64,000 bases of DNA from Edolisoma coerulescens. Taxonomy: Eukaryota; Chordata; Aves; Passeriformes; Campephagidae. The notes beneath the pieces are model-generated. The model worked only from the letters and a program-made list of their open reading frames with translations, was not told where the DNA came from and did no database searches. The position numbers and the translations under genes were made by a program. The DNA lies in assembly GCA_013397115.1 (NCBI GenBank), contig VWZW01006249.1, positions 1,858,136-1,922,135 of the forward strand, given 5' to 3'. Below are positions 37,901 through 52,900 of the stretch, piece after piece. Position 1 is the stretch's first letter. The number at the start of each line of letters is the position of its first letter.

Positions 37901-40900
37901 AAAGACGTGGCAGATCATTTTGTACTGCTTCTTTCCCTCCTGGGCACCAGGAGTGGTTTCAATGCAGTCCTGGGAGGCGGATCTGGGCATGCGGCGCCGC
38001 GCCATCAGCACCACGATGTTCCCGATGTCGGCGATGTAGGAGATGGTGCGCAGCGCGTGGTCCATCATCGTTTCCTGCATAAAGCAAGGACAAACAAAGC
38101 AGTTCTCCATGCCTGCTGCTCTCCTACAAATACTGCATCTCCCCTCTCCCTGACAGCCTGTTGCTTGAGAAAGACAAAAGCTACAGAAGCACTTCCTATG
38201 GGCCCAGACCAGATATTCCCTCTGCAGTAGATGGGCCCCAACTCCCAAGAGAAGCAGAGCGGCTGTTCAAGAGATTGGCTTCAATGGAAGTGTTGCCTGA
38301 GCAAATGCAGCATGGTTGCTACTGTAAAGCAAGAATGAAGAGCTATGCTACTGTTTTATGTATATTTTCATACTGTTGGAAAATTATGTTATTTCTTTAC
38401 ACAGTTTGCTGTTGTAAAGATGAACTGTTCCTAAAGAAACAGGGCACATCTGAAAACTGCTTCTTTCTGGGGTCACCGGTCAGTTTGGAGTTTTTCCAGG
38501 CTTTTATCTATTGCTCAAACTAGAAACAACCAGAAGCATAATAGTTTTACTGATCAAACTCGTTGAGGATATGTCCTGACCATCCCTGTCTCTCGTCCTG
38601 AACAGCTAAAAGCATCCACCAAATTCTGTCTGAATTGGAACAAAAACTGTGGTATGAGATAGTTAATGATTATAGTAATTTATATAAGCAGTAGCATTCT
38701 TTATATAAACAGCTTGGCACTAGTTTAGCATTAGTTGAATAATTTTCTAAGGTCTAAGGAAGAAGAATCGTTCTTCAAGTCAACAAAATAATTGTTTTAA
38801 GAATTTCAGTACAATTTAACTTGACAGAGAAAACTATAAATTATCATTGTTTCTTAGAACCACTAGTCTTGCTGAAGATAATCACTACCCATAAAATTAT
38901 TGTAATGATTCTTCTCAGGCTTGAAATAATGCTTATCCCTAACCTATGAAAAGTAATGATGGTTAAGAGGTGGTTTGGGGAGTGTCTCTAAGGGCTGCAG
39001 GCGCTCAGGAGGATTTACAGCACTTCTGTGAGAATGGAGAAATGTTTTATAATGGGCATCTCTCAGCAGGATGTTGGGAGCTCTGCAGAGATAATTGCTT
39101 TTCAGCAGTGTGCACCAAGTATTGTGTAAGGGTGTAATCATACATGTAGTGTGCACAAGAGTGAATGCACTGGGAAAATGAAGGCATTTAATCTCACCTG
39201 CCAAGAAAGGCTTTCTGCCCATATCATCGCACAGAGGTTACTCAAAGGGTTTGGGGTTTTTTTTTTATTTTCCCCTTGTAGGGGTGAAAGCATTCCCCCC
39301 ACCCCATATTTTTCCTGTCTAATGCACTTACAATTAAGAATAAGGCAAATACTATCTAGTGACTGTAAGCATGTGTTTACTTTCGATTTACTTGTGACTT
39401 GACTTTTTCCTTTCTCACTCCATATTCCATTATACTTAGTCTTCCATTACCAAGATCTTCTTCACCCCTCTCCTTTATTACTTTCCCATAAATCCCTCCA
39501 CCTCTGCCCATTTGCTTCCCTATTCTTTCCCTTATCCCTTTTCTGGTCACATCCATTCCATCCTTATTATCCTTCTATTTGTCCTTGGAAATTCAGCCTC
39601 TCTCAGCCTTTTCTGAAACCATTGTTCTCTTCTCCTGTCTAGATTGCCCTTTCTCAGATTCTCCCTTCTTTTCCATGGAATTCTTTTAGAATCTTGTTTG
39701 TTGCTTCTCTTGAAACCCAAAGAACAGCTGAAGGAGAAAACCTAAGCATTCCTCCAAGCTTTAAAGTGCTGTAGTCCCGTGGGAGTGTGAATTAGACAGC
39801 CCAATGAGTCAGACGATTTTATGGAGCCAATCACGCCCCAGGGGCTCTGCACATACACATTTGTGAGCTCTTCATCTTTATTTTTCTTTCCTCATTTTCC
39901 CAGTTGCTTCACGCCCAGCTTCACTGACTGAGCAAGAAGCTGGGAGAGGCTGCTGTGGCTTCTGCTGGTTCGGGGCACTGAGTGCAACCCCACAAAGCTG
40001 TGGCACAGGGAAGAATTCCTCTCCTATCAACAAGGCACGTGGCCAAACCTAAGGCTGCTTCTGCTGCATCCCTACTAAACAGGTGCTCGACTGGGGCTGA
40101 ATGTATTCAGCAGGTAAATGCATAAGCAGCTAAGAAGTGGCAGGGGTGCCATTTCCTGGTGCTGCTGAGGGCAACAGAATCACCACTGCTGGCTCTCTTC
40201 CAGCCTGGGAATGCACCTGACTGGTGCTGCTCAGCATTTTGAACCTTGCTGCATATCATTTTCTGAATGGGAATTTTACATTTTCATTCAGCTGTTACCT
40301 CACGTGAGCTATACAACACTACAGATGGATTAAAACACGTGGCACACTGCAGAAATAGGGTTTATGTAATTGATAAAGCCATGAAAGTACAGATTGTCTC
40401 TGCCAGCTGCCACCCCAGCTGAAATAGACCCATGGTAATTATACCAGTCAGGAACTTCACTAGCACTGAGAAGTGGTACCAAGCCAAAAATGCTAAAAGT
40501 CATGGGAATAATTCTGTTACAGCTCTCCGAAAGACACACTGTAAAAAATCCCCAAACAAAACCAAACCAACAAACAAAAAACACAACCAAAACCCCAGGG
40601 CAAACACTAGAGAGTGTGGAATTAGAACCATTTCCACTACTACTATTTTCATCTGGTTGAACAGCTCAGATATTAGACACCATTCATCATGGAGCATTGC
40701 ATTTTGCATCCCTACAAATCTCAGGGGATCAGCAGAGTAAGATGACAGTTCCTTTGACAGTGTTTATGGACTACTTCAAAGGACCTTCCCTTTTTATTTT
40801 TAAGGGATTGGTGTTCAGCTGAAATGTTGAACTATTTAAAGGAGTAAGAAGAGTGACTTCCACTAAGACTAATCCTTACTCAACAAAGAGACCGTACCTA

Positions 40901-43900
40901 TTAACTGCCATACATTCCAACTATAAACTGTAGCTGTTCATTTATCAATAACTGTCTGTAGTCATCTTTACATTGAGAATTATGAGCATTTTATTTTCTG
41001 CTAATGCAAAAAGTAGTTATCAGCTTTGATAATATAATCTCTGGATGATGCATGTTTACCATGAGGTCAAAAAAAGGCTGAGCCATAACCAATAGTGATA
41101 TTGCTTATGGTAGATGAAATGCAGTTTCAGGATGATTTATGGTTGGCAGGTTGTAAATATTGCTGCCCATGTTATATTGGCTATTCCACTCATCTGGTTC
41201 ATCTCTTGGGAGTTCTAGTGGCATGTTAAGGACATCTGCTTATATTAAAAGAAAAATAATCAATTTCCTGGAGATACTATCATCACCCTCACATTAAAGG
41301 ATAGTAATGCCCTTCTAAATTTCAGGAAGAAGAAGGTGCTTCATAGTTTACATTGTTAGAAAAACAAATTATATAACAATTAAAACCAAAACCCTAAATG
41401 TAGAGTGCTACATTTGTCTTTGGTTAAGTGTCTCCTATAGTTTCAGCTCATTTCTTCATTTAGCTGTATGTCTGAACTCTGATCTGATACACCAAGTTTC
41501 AAGTTCAATAACCATTTTCTCTTGTTTATGAAAATACTGAACAGTACTGCATTAGAGAAACATGCTTGTGAGTCTCACTCTGCCCTTCTTCTCTTTACAT
41601 TGCCACACAGATGGCAATATATCAGACATAACACCACTCTGAAGTTATTAAGCCTACTTCTATCTCTTGTATCTAGATCATATAATCTAGAAAATATATT
41701 ATATTAAAGCCTTATTTAAGTCAAGAGATGACATGTGCTGCTTCTGTGCCATGGACAAATATATTCCCTAAACAAAAGAAAACAATTGATTTGACATGAT
41801 TTACTTCTGAAAAAAGGTTGCTAAAATTGCCCTTTTCAATGCCTCTCATAAGAACGAAAATTTGAAGACTTTCTGTAAGTATGATCAAAGCTAAGAGATC
41901 TTCTGAGATTACTAGAAATTATATGTATTTAACTGTAAATTCCTCAAAAACTCCTTTTTATGAAGATCACCTCTTGCTGAATATACAAGCATTCCTAGAA
42001 GATGAGGCTGATCATTGCTGTGGTCTCCAGATGCTGCTTTTATATGAACGGTTAATAATTTACCTTAGGCAAGAGGATGGTGTCTCAGATGTGATTTATG
42101 GGGAAAAATTGAGATTAAATGTTAAAAATGGCAAGATATGAATGGCTTAGTCAAAGCAGCAAATGACTTCCCTGTTGGACTGTAAATCTGGGTTCTGAAA
42201 CTGTTCCAGAGGAGCGGTGTGCAGGCATTCTGAAAGGCTTTTGAATCTTTTTTAAAATTGAATTATAGCTCAATTATAGCAACATGCAGACATCTTCCAA
42301 CACATCAAATAAGCAAAACTGGTGTTAGTCTTAGGCAATTGGCAGATGTTAGAACAATAGGAGCTCTTCCTGAGTACTCAATACCTAAATTTATCCAGGT
42401 TCAATAAAGTGTCCCACCATCGTATAAGAGCATGGTCTAACTCTACGTTATTCTCAAAGAGTTTAAATCCAACTTACCTGCGTGTCTGCATTTAAAACTT
42501 TGATTCTCTGTGTGGAGATGAACAGATCCACTTCAGTCAAGGCCTGGGAATCTCCCTCTGAAGTCTAAAAGACAGATGCTTTGTTACAAGGGGATTTTTA
42601 ATTTTCTTTTCAGAATGACAAATTCACTGACTGCTTCAAGCATAGTGTGATGTGAAGCAACTGCACTTTAAACCACTACAGAGATGGCCATTCAAAGGTG
42701 TTTCTAAAGACATGCAAAGAGTACAGTTATTGCATAGACAGAGTGAAGCCTACTCTGATTTTCTGGGTAAGAGGGAATTTGGAGCCTGTGGGACTGACAG
42801 CTCAAGTATTAAAATTCTCTATTTAGAGCCAAAACAGGAGATAAAGTATGGCTGTTTTTTCCTCACTTTCTCGCTGATGCACTTCAGTACTTGAGGCACC
42901 AGGTTTAAGAAAGTAGGAGAACTGAGAAAGTTACTTAGGCCCCATCAGCTCTTTAGCCCTTGCCACCTTCAGTGAGCTCACCAAAAAAAGTGCAAACTGA
43001 TGCTCAGTACTGTGGTGGGGTTTAGGGCTTTTTTTCTTTTCAGCTTTTTAGTTTTTTTCCTAGAAAATAAAGAACTGAGCACTGAACTAATGTTTCTCTC
43101 ATATCACAGAAAGGCGTCAGGTGACTTTTAGACCTCAACTTCTGAGCACTGCTCACTAGGGAAACACTTCCATACCCCATCAGAGGGCATGGTCACAGAC
43201 CAAGAGGGATTACAGTGCAATGCCACACTCCAAAGAGTGAGTCCTGGCTCTGTTCACCTGAGAAAACAGGAGAAGAGGTGGCAAAGCAGCTGCTACCTCT
43301 CACTGAAGCATTGTCCAAGAGCTTCCCTAATTCTCTAGTCCAGCAGGACCATATGTATTCCTCCAGGCTGCTTGGTCACAGGGCACCACTGCCAGCTGGT
43401 GCTGAGCAGCACCCACGGCTGCGGCCTCAGAATAAAATAGCCACAGATTGTCACAGCCTGGGCAAAAGGCAGGCACCAGTCTCCAGGTCAGACACTGGGT
43501 CATGATGAGAATGATGTATTTGCTATTCTTTTTTGGAGTTATAAAGGCTTAGCTATGCCTATAATTCATTCAGATTAATTTTATTTGAATCATCTTCCAG
43601 CAAAATACAAAGCAAGCACATACTTTGGCAGAGACTACTTGTATTGCTTCCATCCTTTTGGTGATATTTTTGTCAACTCTATTTTGTTATCTGAAGTATT
43701 GTTTTTAACTGAGTGCAATGTTTCCTGTATGAATTGTTCCAGCTACTATGTGGTGAATTTATTTTGGTTTTAAATGTCAACAATAATTTAATAAATATAC
43801 AGTAAGTCACAGGCACAGGAAATACATACATCTCACTGCTTTGGTTAGTAAAATCAAAATAAGCATTACATTCAAAAACATCTCCCAGATAACAATGGCT

Positions 43901-46900
43901 GTACATCTGGAGTAAACAAATCACAGGTATTCAACAGGAGAAGGGCAGCAGACAGGCACTCCAGCAAATGAACAATGAAGAAAATGAGTTCATTTTACTC
44001 CATTCACTATTCTACTGCGGACCAAAGAAGAAACCAAAATGGCAACTTTATGAGGATCTTTAATGAAAGGCATGACACTCCATGGAAAACAAGGACAACA
44101 AAAATGTAAGTAAACATTAGCATTCAAGAAAAACAGTTTACACACCGCTTTTTTCTTGATTTTAGCCGCCTTTTGCATCCTCTGAGGAGCAGCATAAAAA
44201 AAAGAATGCAGACAGATGTACACATAGGGAAAGAGAAAAGACAGTGTGGGAAGTCAGGGAAACTTTTTGACTGTGAATCCAGACTGCTGAAAATTAAAAG
44301 ATTGGGAGCAGTGGGAGAAGGATGTGCAAGAGGGAAAGATTTGTTTATACCTTATGCAGTTCTCAAGCATAATTGGATTTCATGGCATTATGCACATTGA
44401 CAATTGATTACAAAAGAATCAGTACCCAAGTGGTGTTTGTTATCAGCTGCTCCCAACACTTACCCTGCCAAATTTACAGCAGTCAAAAATGGCAGCACAT
44501 GCATCTTAAACCCATTTTCTCTCCACGTTCATCACACATCTACATGTAACTGTTGAACAAAACATAACTCAAGCTCCCTGCCATGACTATCTAGTCAAGA
44601 ACCACTGACAGAGCAGGCTTGGTATTAATATACAGAACAGTTTATAGGGAGCTAATTGCAATCAACAATTACTGACTGTAGCTTGAGATATCACAATATG
44701 CTAAACAGAAACTGAAAGGTTTGGAAAGTTTACAGAACTGGATCTTTCCTGCATTCCATTTCTTTCTAAATGCTAAATCAATCATCAGTCACAACAATCT
44801 CTTGTAAGTCGCCTTTCCAAACTGGTTTCCTTCAAAACCATGCAATTTTTAGCAATTAAATATTTCATGGACTATGCACATACTTTTTCACCTAGCATTA
44901 AATCTGCCTCTAACCATGTGTTTATTCAGATGAGGTATTTACAGCAGAGGCACAATAACTTCTAAAATAAATATCTCCTACTTGGATTCTTAACCAAAAA
45001 GCTATTTTCTTTACACAGCTGTATGAAGCAGTCTACAGTACATTATTTAAAAGAAGTTGTTCACTGTAAATAACACCAAATCCAAAAACAATAGTAATGA
45101 ATATTCTTGTCCTAAAACAGTCATAATAGAAGTAATAATATTGAGACTAATTTTCTCAATTTTTAATACGTTAAAGGAAGTACTAACAGAGGGGGAAAAC
45201 CACGGTCAAACAAATATCCTGTGCTTTGCCACTGGAATATTTTCTAATTGCAATCTGCAATTTGTCTTTCATACTTGAATTTGTTATACAGCTTCCAAAG
45301 AATTTTGAATAGACTCTGGAATAATTTATATTTTGCTGTATGTATTTTACAGCAAGCTCTGGGAACTAATGGTATTTGCAGCAGTGATCTATACTTACCT
45401 AAGTGCACCTCAGGAGAGGTTTGAGGCTGCAGATCCCACACCATTCAGGGATCAGCTGTCAAAGGATCAGAGAGTATTCTACAGCCCATAAAGATCCCCT
45501 ACCTTGACACGACTCACTGCCTCCTGGGCCTGCATCATTCGGATGTTTTTGGAAGGGTTGCGCTCAGACAGCAGCTGTGTGGAGCCCAGGTAATTGGCTG
45601 CAAAGATGATTCCATCAATGAGGTCCTCAGGTTCACAAGGTCCTGGAACTGACAGGAGACATTTACAGTTACTGCCTCTCTAAGGAGCGGGGAGATGAGA
45701 AATTGAATAAGGGATACTGAGGCTTGAACAACCTTTCTAATGCTGGGACTGGGCTCACCATCCTCTTCATTCAGCTGTTAAGCTTTACATCCAACTTGAT
45801 TAGATCGACAGTGAAGAACAGTCATTCAAGAGTTTGGCTGAAATCTCTTGATGGTGAACATTTTTTATTCCTCAACAGTTTTATAAAAGAAATGTGCTTT
45901 GAGCTAGATCAACTTGCCAACCTTCTAATGCATTTTTTTAAGCATAAAAAGCTTGTGTGAGGAGAAAAAGGATACTGAAGGGGAATGTTAATTTAAAAAA
46001 AAAGGTTTATTGTTCAGTGTTCAATTTATTTATAATCAAGTCAATGTGGAAGATTATTATGTGGAAAAGAAAAAATAGATGGCATGCTATACTGATTAAA
46101 TGTACTGAAATAGTGGTTTGCACATGCATTTTAGTGTTCTTTCCTATCTTTCATTTTCCCATTCTAATTCAGCAAAAGTCTTCCGACAGAATATAAACAT
46201 GATTAAAAGAAGTGACTTTCCTCCTTAAGCAGCGTTGCTGACACTTATTCATCCCTGCAGATCTCAAATCCACCTGCCAGAAATCTCAACCCCCAGCAAA
46301 AACCCACAGTCTTTGTAATTCAGTACTCAAGGTATATAAACACACAGATATATATTTGTACCAGTCCTGGACTCTTCAGAGACCTGAGATTAACAGTGCT
46401 CACACAAATTGGAGTTATTTGGTTTGCTATCAAACACCATAGTTTTAAACTTCAAAAGGATAATTATATACCACAGAACACATTTTATTTAGACCACATC
46501 TGTACAAATCCAGTAACGGTTTAGACATTCATTATAACTCAGAATAGAATTCTGTGGAATTTAAAATTTTTGAAGTATTGGGAAAGAGTAAAAAAATATC
46601 TTGACAATCTCCACTGGAAGTATGAAACTCTCAAAGAAATCCTTGAGAAGCCAGTAATTTAGAAGTCACTGAAACTCTCCATAAAGGCCAAGTCTTTCAA
46701 TACCTCAAAAACCAATCCTTGTTCTTGCAGCCTGAATTCACTAAATGAAATCAGAGAAAATGAAAATTCCACAGGAACTCCATTCCTGTATAGCTGCTTT
46801 TCTTTGCTTACATCTTTGTACCATTATGTTTTTCAGCAGATGGATGGTGTATTTTGCATGGTACCTCTTCTGATGGTGTTATTCATATGTCTTGTCAGGT

Positions 46901-49900
46901 CTACAACTTAGTCTCGTACATCTGCACTTCTTCCAGCATGCAACAAAATACTAATGTTGCATCATATTGACATCTTGTTTCAAGGGCAGCAGAGAGGGAA
47001 ATTAATTAACGACGTGAATTTAATGTTAAGTTTGCAAAACTTCATTAGATACCTGCATCAACATGCTCACTCAAAATTAAAGTAGCTTTAATTTTGTTTT
47101 CTTTCATTCACTTCGGGCTAAGTAAATGAGGCTAAATTGAATCAAGATTGCTTTAACTCTGAAATAGGCTTACCCACATGTTTAAATCAGTTTAAGTAAA
47201 CTCCCTTAGTAGGTAATTTAGATTAATTTTCTTGAAATGTTTTGTGTCTGAAGACAAGTAAAACTGCAATTCTTTGTGCAAATTCTCATACAATCATTAC
47301 CACATCAAGCAAAACGCCCAGGGTGTCTTTGGGGTCTGTGCAACCCATGGATGCTACAAAGAAAACAACCATTTCTTCTCATGTCTTGGCTGTTTGGTGA
47401 CAGCAATGGTGTTTTTAACTAATTTGTATGAAAAAAATTCTTGAGCCTGGAAATAACCTAGGGTGTTAAGCAATTTTCTAATCTTAATTTTATTTATTTG
47501 GATTCCTTAAAGACTGGGGCTTTTTTGGTTGGATGTCATCACATCATCTCTTCATAGCTTTAAAAAATGATGTTCTGCAGAATCATTATACTAGCAACAG
47601 TCAGCTACATCATGTATAAGTCAACAGCATGCAGAAAATGCTTACAGCAGTAGATAATACAGAAAAAAAAGACATGTTGGGCAGAAAACCTTTCCAACAT
47701 ATATTTCCCATCATGAAGGCAATGTAAGCAACTGTCAGGTAAAACAAGACATCTCTTGGAAGGATGGAATAGTACAGAAAATTGCCAGGGTCAAATTAGG
47801 TCACCTGGGTGTTTTCTTCCCTTATCTCTGTCTGCTTTAAATAATGCAAAAATGCAGACTTGGCTGAGCTCCCAGCTCATCAGAGCACTTAAGCATGCCC
47901 TTGACTGCAAGCATGTGTAAAGGCTTACTGATGAGGAAGGGAAGCAGGAACAGGTTTCAAATGTGAAGGTTAGTTTGATGTGAGCAAAGATTGGAATTTT
48001 ATGTTAACTGTTGGTCCTTAAACATTAGATAACTATTTCTGAAAAATCTAACTGCAAATTTCTGCACTTAGCAAGGCAATAGAGATTACTTGGTTTTCTG
48101 CTGATCTACTAATGTAACAAGTATAAAGATATTTCTAGACTAAGCAGACTAGGTCCAAACATTTTTAAATTAATGTTTGTATTCATAAAATAAGAAAAAA
48201 AGAAAACTCAACAAAAAAATTCATTAATTCAGCATAACTGGATTCGTTAATCTGTTAGGAATGCATTTTCACACCTATCTAAAATCATGCAAACAAGGAC
48301 TCAGACAGTATTTAGAGACTGCACTCTGAGCACAGAAGTTCAGTTTCCTCTGAACTATCACACTCCATGAAGTCACTGAGACCTTGGGATGTGTGGCACC
48401 ACAGCAGATTTTGCAGAAGGAGTAAATGGACACAGGGCGTAAGTCATCTTTCAGAATGTCCATCTACAACTTCCATTTTCTGACTGATTTCTTTGCTTCA
48501 TCAAGCTTGTTACTGTGTAAGGGAATAAGATTTATGGTGATAGGACAAGGTGCAGAAAAGCCAGAACCACTGAACATAGAACTAATTACTACTGCGAGCA
48601 TGTAGTGGTACTACTACTGAAACAATTCTAACAGCAAAGCACATTTGCTGTTAGACATTTGCTAAACACATTTCCAATATTTTTGGGCGTGTTATCATTC
48701 AATATGATAGATGATAAGTCATTTTTTATGTTCACAATGGCATATGAAAAATACTATGTATTACTAGAAACAGAGGTATAGCTACTGTAGTTAAGGAGTC
48801 ATGCTGAAAGTGCTTTAAAACTGAACAGGAATATAACCAGAATATGGTTGTGGTACTGCTGTCAAAGCTCAAGGAACAACAGCAGTGTTAGCTGGCAGAA
48901 TCTTTTCTTATGTGCAGAAGGGTCCTGTGCTTTTTGGGACTATACATACAAATTAATAATAAAACCTATATTTTTCTTTTAATTCAGAGAGCAGTCATTT
49001 AAGCTATCATAAGCTCCTAGTGAGCCATGTATTTATTTGTATTAGACTATGCCATACAATACCTGCAATAGAAAAAGCCTAATAGACAGCTTATCCTCAC
49101 ATACTGTGCCACTACAGAAAAAATCAGAGAAAGCAAAACGATTGAACTAAAAAAAGGTATTATATTATGAAAAGGGTATCCTGACCCCTTTCCAACAGAG
49201 TAGTGGGCTGGCTGGTATGTAAAGAAAAAGACATAACCTCTTTATCCCAGTAAAATTGAAATGCGTAGCTGTATCTGCAGCACTGTGAGGAAGGAATTGT
49301 CTCGCCTGCTTTAAAGTTCTGTGCATGCTGGCCTTGCTTTATGATTGTCCACTATACAATCAGCAGATGCTTACTACAAAGCTTTAGCTTGCTTTCTTGT
49401 CTCTGCCACCCTTGGGGAATGCATTTGAATTTACCTCTATTTAGGGCCGGTTTGCCAGTACATGCCAAGTGTTCTGTGTAATGTCCCTCAGATGTCAACC
49501 TGAAGGGACAATCTTTGAACTTTCCATTTGTTCTAGTTCTTAAAGTAAATTACTGAAAATAGAAAATGCTTGTCAAGATGGTGAGGTCAGGGAATAAAAG
49601 AAAAATGTGTTGGACATCCTACTATTATTCTAAATTGCATTACGTTTTCCCTGAGTTGAAAATGGCATTAGAAATTAAGTTTTTCACATTCTTTTAAGGT
49701 TTCTATTGTGTGTGTTCATGACAGATCTAAGGTATCAGATTCTTGGAAGTGTCTTACTGTTTTTTCTCACTTTATAGTGTAGACATTTTCTTTGCAGGAA
49801 GAGCTGCATGCATTTTCCCTATAAAAAGTTCTTCAGTTGTCAGTGAATCAGAGAATGATAATGTTTTTCAGTACAATCCTATTTTATTCCCGTCCACTTT

Positions 49901-52900
49901 CTTGTGTTAATAAATTGACTTATTTATATAAGAATATATGTATGTAACAGAATATATGTAATAGCACTGCAAAAGAGATTGAAGAAACATGTTAAAGCTT
50001 TGCTCTCCTGAACAGAGGGTTGGGTTACCATTGTTTGGTCAGTTCAGGAGAACCTTTCCATTTGTGCTGACAACTGAGGTTCCCAGAGTGCAATAATGGG
50101 CCCTGAAGAAGACAGTGCTCTTATATGTTCATAAATCTCCTGCTAGGGCCCACTGTTACACCCTTTTTAACCCCTTCCAGATCTGTAGCTGCTCGTCATT
50201 TTCACCTGAATCCTTCTGGGAGCTCTATCTGCTCCTCCTTTTTATCACCACTAGGCTCCCATTGCCATGGGGAGGGTGAAAATATCAAATACTTACATAC
50301 TTAAACTTCCCAGCTGTATTCTCTTGGGTTTGACTGGTTTTTAGAAGTGTGATCTTTTATATATATTAAAGGATTTGCTTCCACTTTATTCTAATTTAAC
50401 TATGGATGATGTCAAACTTACCATCAACAAAACTTGGAAAGGAAGACACTTTCTTTGTCTGTTGAGAAATAAAAATGGTATAGCTGTAACAAAATAACTT
50501 TCACACAATGAAGTGAATTCTTATTATATTTAAACAGCTGACCACTGTCACATAGCCACTCTTTAGCACACTGAACACATTACATCACAGTCATTAACCC
50601 AACCTAACTGTTACAGAGTGCTCTGTACTTGGAGTCTCAGAGTATTTTAAGGTCCCACCAGATAAAAAAATAAGGGAGGCAGGGGGAGGACCATGAAAAT
50701 GGCCTAGGAGGTCAGCTGTCAAATGAGCAATAGAAACCAGCAATTCCCAATATAATCAGTTGCCTACTAGGTCACATTGCCTATTAGTGATATCCCAAAT
50801 TTCCAATAAAGAACATTTAACAACATTTTACAAAGCAAGATTCTGGGTCAGTGAATAAAAACAACTGTCCCTGACTGCTCAATACATAGAATTACACTTA
50901 ATCTTAGCTGGGGCTACAAGAGTGCTCTTTTTATGCTATCATCCCTAGTCTCAATAAACAGATACAGTCCTTCCATTCTTTGTGTTTTGCCAGCCTCCTC
51001 AGTCATTCCCATTTCCAGGAAAAAGGCTGATTTCTCCATTATGGGAAAGGGCTTTAGAAATGTGCCTCTTAGTTAATATAACAGGCTACAGGCTAAATAT
51101 GTTACAGTTTTGAGATAAGAGACTTCTGCTTTTAAGTCTCAATTTCATTTCACTGTGTCTAGCCCCAAGCATAACTCATTCTGCATTCTCAGATGTCTTC
51201 TTTGCTCCAGTCTTCAGTGACAAGAGCAGGTCTGTCTATCACTGTGTCTCTTCACAGCTGACTAAGCCAGGACTGACACTGGGAGGGGGTGGGGGAGGAA
51301 TGGAAGCAGAACATGATTTGTTTTGGATGTCACTTTTGCACTCCAATAATCCAAAAAGAGAACTTCTGAAGTGTTCTCCCTATTCTGTATGTCATCAGAA
51401 AATTTTAGGCTGGAGTACATGCCGTAGACAGTTACATAAAATGAATGAGGCAGCAAAAATTCATGGGTATAGTTCAAAGTCTTTTCAGAGTAGGCATATA
51501 TGGTATTTACTGTCAGGTCAGGAAAAGAAACGGAGCCTAAGTCTGTGTGTGTGAGAGGGAGAGGGCTGACAGTGTGGGGCCTCTCTCCCTGCTGCTGCAG
51601 GAAGCCGGGCAGCACAGGTGGCAGCCCCAGGGACCTACCTCGGGGGGATTGTTATTGTCAACTGGCCCATTGAGGTCTGAACGCTGCTGCTTCCTGGGCT
51701 GCTCTAAACCATTGCACATCTGCAAGAAAAAAGAAAGGATTTCAGATCCTTTTGTTTTCTGAAAAGCTTCAAAACAAAGGAGAGATTTCAGTGGAAGTCA
51801 ATGGTGCAAAGATAATCAGAAAATTTTGACCAGATAAAATTGAATTTCAATAAAAATTCACAAAACATTAACATATGAAACTCTATTTAGCATGTTCTCC
51901 ATTAATTATCTGTAGTTATTTATATACAATTAATATTCATTACTGGTACTGAAATATTATAATATGATACAGCAGTTGGAATTTCCTACTGTAATTTAGC
52001 AAATATCAGTTTCATAGAAAAATGTTAAGCTGTTTAATTATAATAAAATACCTACTTTGATGAAAATAATAGGACGTTTCAATTATCATTAAGTAGCAGT
52101 TACAGTTCTGATTTAAATTTAAATTATGTCAATGCAAATTTTTCACATGAAATTAAGTCAAATGCTAACATGTTCAAATAAGTCAGAAAGCAAAGTCAGA
52201 ATTTTCAAATGTGATTATTCTCAGTATTGGACAAAATCAAATCAGCCCTAATGGCCACCTCTGATCTGAAAAACAGAATTCTAGCACTGAATGTAGGATC
52301 CTGTGTTTGTGGGAGATACTTCATGGCATCTCCTCCCTCGTAGGCCAAGCAAATCTACAGGATGCTGGCAGCAGAACCTCAGGCTTCAGAAGAAATGTAA
52401 AAGAGAAAATATAAAATCATACACAAAGAAAACACTAAGTCTTTTAAACTACAGAACACTCCTTTTTTTCCTGTTCCAGTAGTCTCAGGGGCAGAATTTC
52501 TTTTCCAGACCTGACCCAAGTCACACAAAACCAGCACCCGACATGGAGAGTGCCCATGTCCCATATGTACCAAGAAAGTGAAGTTTTCATAGCTCAGATT
52601 TTCAGTATTAGAAATCTGGAAAACCAAGGTGATTTCTGGAACAAATTTTTATGGCTAAGGATATTTCATTTTCCCTTTTCTCCTAGTTTCCCCCTTTTGT
52701 ATAAAAATGAGGGCCTAAATGCCACTGCCGTTGTAAAGCTTCAGAAATAAAAACTTGTATTGACAATTGTGCAAACGGAAACCACTGAGGATTACTTGAA
52801 AGGGTCAGCCTGAATGTTAAATGGGAATGTAACTCCTCAGCTTCTGACCTTCAAATGCAGTGTGTAGCTGCAGGCAAAGGAAGCCTTTATGTTCACCTCT

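Larger units (their letters stand above)
38075..42477 (-). other. APBA2: APBA2 intron, 4.4 kb
   Basis: Contains a pyrimidine-rich (+ strand) region about 39400-39690 and an A/C-rich tract at 40542-40597. No coding exon recognised. Confidence 0.7.

Noticed and set aside
50422..50458. 37-nt APBA2 exon as an alternative cassette
   Set aside because: Its length is not a multiple of three, so skipping would shift the frame into the PTB domain; treated as constitutive.
51281..51298. G-rich run as G-quadruplex
   Set aside because: Three runs of three or more plus a terminal GG; at best a two-layer structure, so not called.
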